Shown one piece after another: positions 62,815 through 64,000 of a DNA stretch of 64,000 nucleotides (position 1 is the stretch's first letter; each line of letters begins with the position of its first letter). The position numbers and the translations under genes were made by a program. The notes beneath the pieces were generated by a model, which made no database searches, had not been told where the DNA came from, and was given only the letters and a program-made list of their open reading frames with translations. Location: contig JASCOV010000013.1 in the NCBI GenBank assembly GCA_029960045.1, positions 1 through 64,000 of the forward strand. Direction: 5' to 3'. Source of the stretch: Flavobacteriaceae bacterium PS02293 (GTDB taxonomy: Bacteria; Bacteroidota; Bacteroidia; Flavobacteriales; Weeksellaceae).

Positions 62815-64000
62815 TTATTTAATTAAAGTCAATCCCAACTTCTCTGCTTCATTAATCACAAATTCTCTTGCTTCAGTTTTATCATTATTTATTTCACCTT
62901 CCAGAATCGCCTCCTTCACTTTTTCTTTAAGAATTCCGATTTCTCTTCCAGGTTGCAATCCAAAAAGTTCCATAATTTCTTCCCCAGAAATTGGTGGTTG
63001 GAAATTTCTCACTTGGTCTTTTTCTTCAACTTCTTTGATTTTTCTGGCAACGTATTCAAAATTCTTTTTGAATTTGGCTTGCTTAGAATAATTCTTGGTC
63101 GTGATATCCGATTTGCAAAGCGTAAAAAGGTCCTCCAAATCTTCTCCCGAATCGAAAAGCAAGCGTCGCAACGCCGAATCCGAAGCATCATCCGTAATCA
63201 ACGCAATTGGTCTGGCGTGCATTCTCACGAGTTTTTCCACGTATTTTTGTTCTTGCCCAAGTGGAAGTTTCAATCGTTTGAAGATTGGTTTTATCATTTT
63301 CGAACCAAGGAATTCGTGACCGTGAAAAGTCCAGCCAATGCCTTCAACAAACTTTTTAGTCGGAGCTTTTCCGATGTCGTGGAGTAACGCAGACCAGCGC
63401 AACCAAAGTTTATCGGTGCTTTCAGTAATATTATCTACGACTGCCAAAGTATGGTAAAAATTGTCTTTATGTGTTTGTCCGTCAATGTCTTCGATGCCTT
63501 TTAAAGCTGTGATTTCGGGAAGAACATACTCAAGTAGAGAAGTTTCTTCTAATAACTTTAAACCTTTCGATGGCTTGTCGGAAAGCATTATTTTGTTGAA
63601 TTCAACCATAATACGTTCCATCGAAACAATCTTCATTCTTTCCGCTTCATCTTTGATGGCTTTCAGAGAATTTTCTTCAATTTCGAAATCCAAAGTTGTG
63701 GCAAAACGAATGGCTCTCATCATTCTCAAAGGGTCATCAGAATAAGTTTGATGAGGGTCTAATGGCGTTCTTAGAATTTTATTAGATAAATCCTGCATTC
63801 CGCCAAAAGGGTCAATCAGTTCTCCAAAATTATCTTTGTTAAGGGAAATCGCCATTGCATTGATGGTTAAATCTCTGCGTTTCTGGTCGTCTTCAATAGT
63901 TCCAATTTCAACAGACGGTTTTCTGGAATCCTCGCTGTAGCTTTCTTTTCTGGCTCCAACAAACTCCAGTTCCAAATCCTTGTATTTGAACATAGCCGTT
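62815..64000 (-). CDS. CCA-adding-type tRNA nucleotidyltransferase / poly(A) polymerase, 5' end outside window
   Basis: Class II nucleotidyltransferase that builds or repairs the tRNA 3' CCA end. The frame stays open to the window end, so about 80 N-terminal residues including the catalytic GGxVRD are missing. Visible are RRDLTINAMAISL, DPLRMMRAIRFA, ERIMVEFNKIMLS, and an HD domain with LLHDIGKAPT and FHGHEF. The internal Met at 63993 is not the true start. CCA-adding or poly(A) activity cannot be separated by eye. Confidence 0.9.
   Translation of the reverse strand, partial: TAMFKYKDLELEFVGARKESYSEDSRKPSVEIGTIEDDQKRRDLTINAMAISLNKDNFGELIDPFGGMQDLSNKILRTPLDPHQTYSDDPLRMMRAIRFATTLDFEIEENSLKAIKDEAERMKIVSMERIMVEFNKIMLSDKPSKGLKLLEETSLLEYVLPEITALKGIEDIDGQTHKDNFYHTLAVVDNITESTDKLWLRWSALLHDIGKAPTKKFVEGIGWTFHGHEFLGSKMIKPIFKRLKLPLGQEQKYVEKLVRMHARPIALITDDASDSALRRLLFDSGEDLEDLFTLCKSDITTKNYSKQAKFKKNFEYVARKIKEVEEKDQVRNFQPPISGEEIMELFGLQPGREIGILKEKVKEAILEGEINNDKTEAREFVINEAEKLGLTLIK

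Overview
The window reads as the chromosome of a Flavobacteriia member (Bacteroidota), most like the Chryseobacterium/Epilithonimonas group of the Weeksellaceae. The support is a SusC/SusD pair, DUF5606, DUF5686 and DUF6520 proteins, type IX secretion C-terminal domains on secreted enzymes, a GldA-like ATPase, TAnnTTTG promoter elements, and very AT-rich intergenic DNA full of dispersed palindromes. No species is claimed.

Region 1 (1 to about 18,840) is accessory DNA, visibly less AT-rich in its coding parts than what follows. It opens with a remnant that looks like an IS21-type end and an XRE regulator with a palindromic operator. Next come about 550 non-coding bases with strong RNA-like helices, then a SusC-SusD-S9 peptidase operon. 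A divergent locus follows: a TPR/AraC regulator faces a lipoprotein, a 56-residue Cys-rich protein, a MauE/DoxX membrane protein and two DUF6520 Cys-rich secreted proteins. After that come an RteC-type regulator, an excisionase-like HTH protein, a replisome-organiser-like protein with a DnaC-like ATPase, and a translationally coupled four-gene cassette containing a DUF5675 protein and holin-sized membrane proteins. The region stops at the 3' end of a tRNA-Leu(CAA) gene, the classic integration site of mobile elements. No integrase or relaxase is in view.

Region 2 (18,840 to 64,000) is core-like and AT-rich. It holds housekeeping genes (ruvX, def, priA, rplS, thyA, kbl and a CCA-adding-type nucleotidyltransferase cut by the window end), cell-envelope and secreted enzymes (PBP4, two M1 peptidases, a GH5-CBM6 glycosidase, an intradiol-dioxygenase-like protein, a serine hydrolase), an ECF sigma factor with a membrane partner, and a Fur-family regulator next to a His-rich Zn/Cd/Co-type P-ATPase. 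Near the right end is a TolC-MacA-MacB type efflux operon followed by a LytS/LytTR two-component pair.

The intergenic DNA of region 2 carries several repeat families: TGTCATTC..TCGAAG-type inverted repeats, a GGATTTCCGCT..GGGCT element, a CTTTGCG repeat placed just upstream of genes, and GGGCTAAAGCCC palindromes. The signals I find most worth following are: two adjacent hairpin-bounded elements with compensatory stem changes, lying inside the efflux operon (58,087-58,356); the structured non-coding region at 960-1,196; the Cys-rich/MauE/DUF6520 locus at 8,336-12,909; and the coupled DUF5675 cassette at 16,463-18,043. All calls come from reading the sequence; no database search was run.
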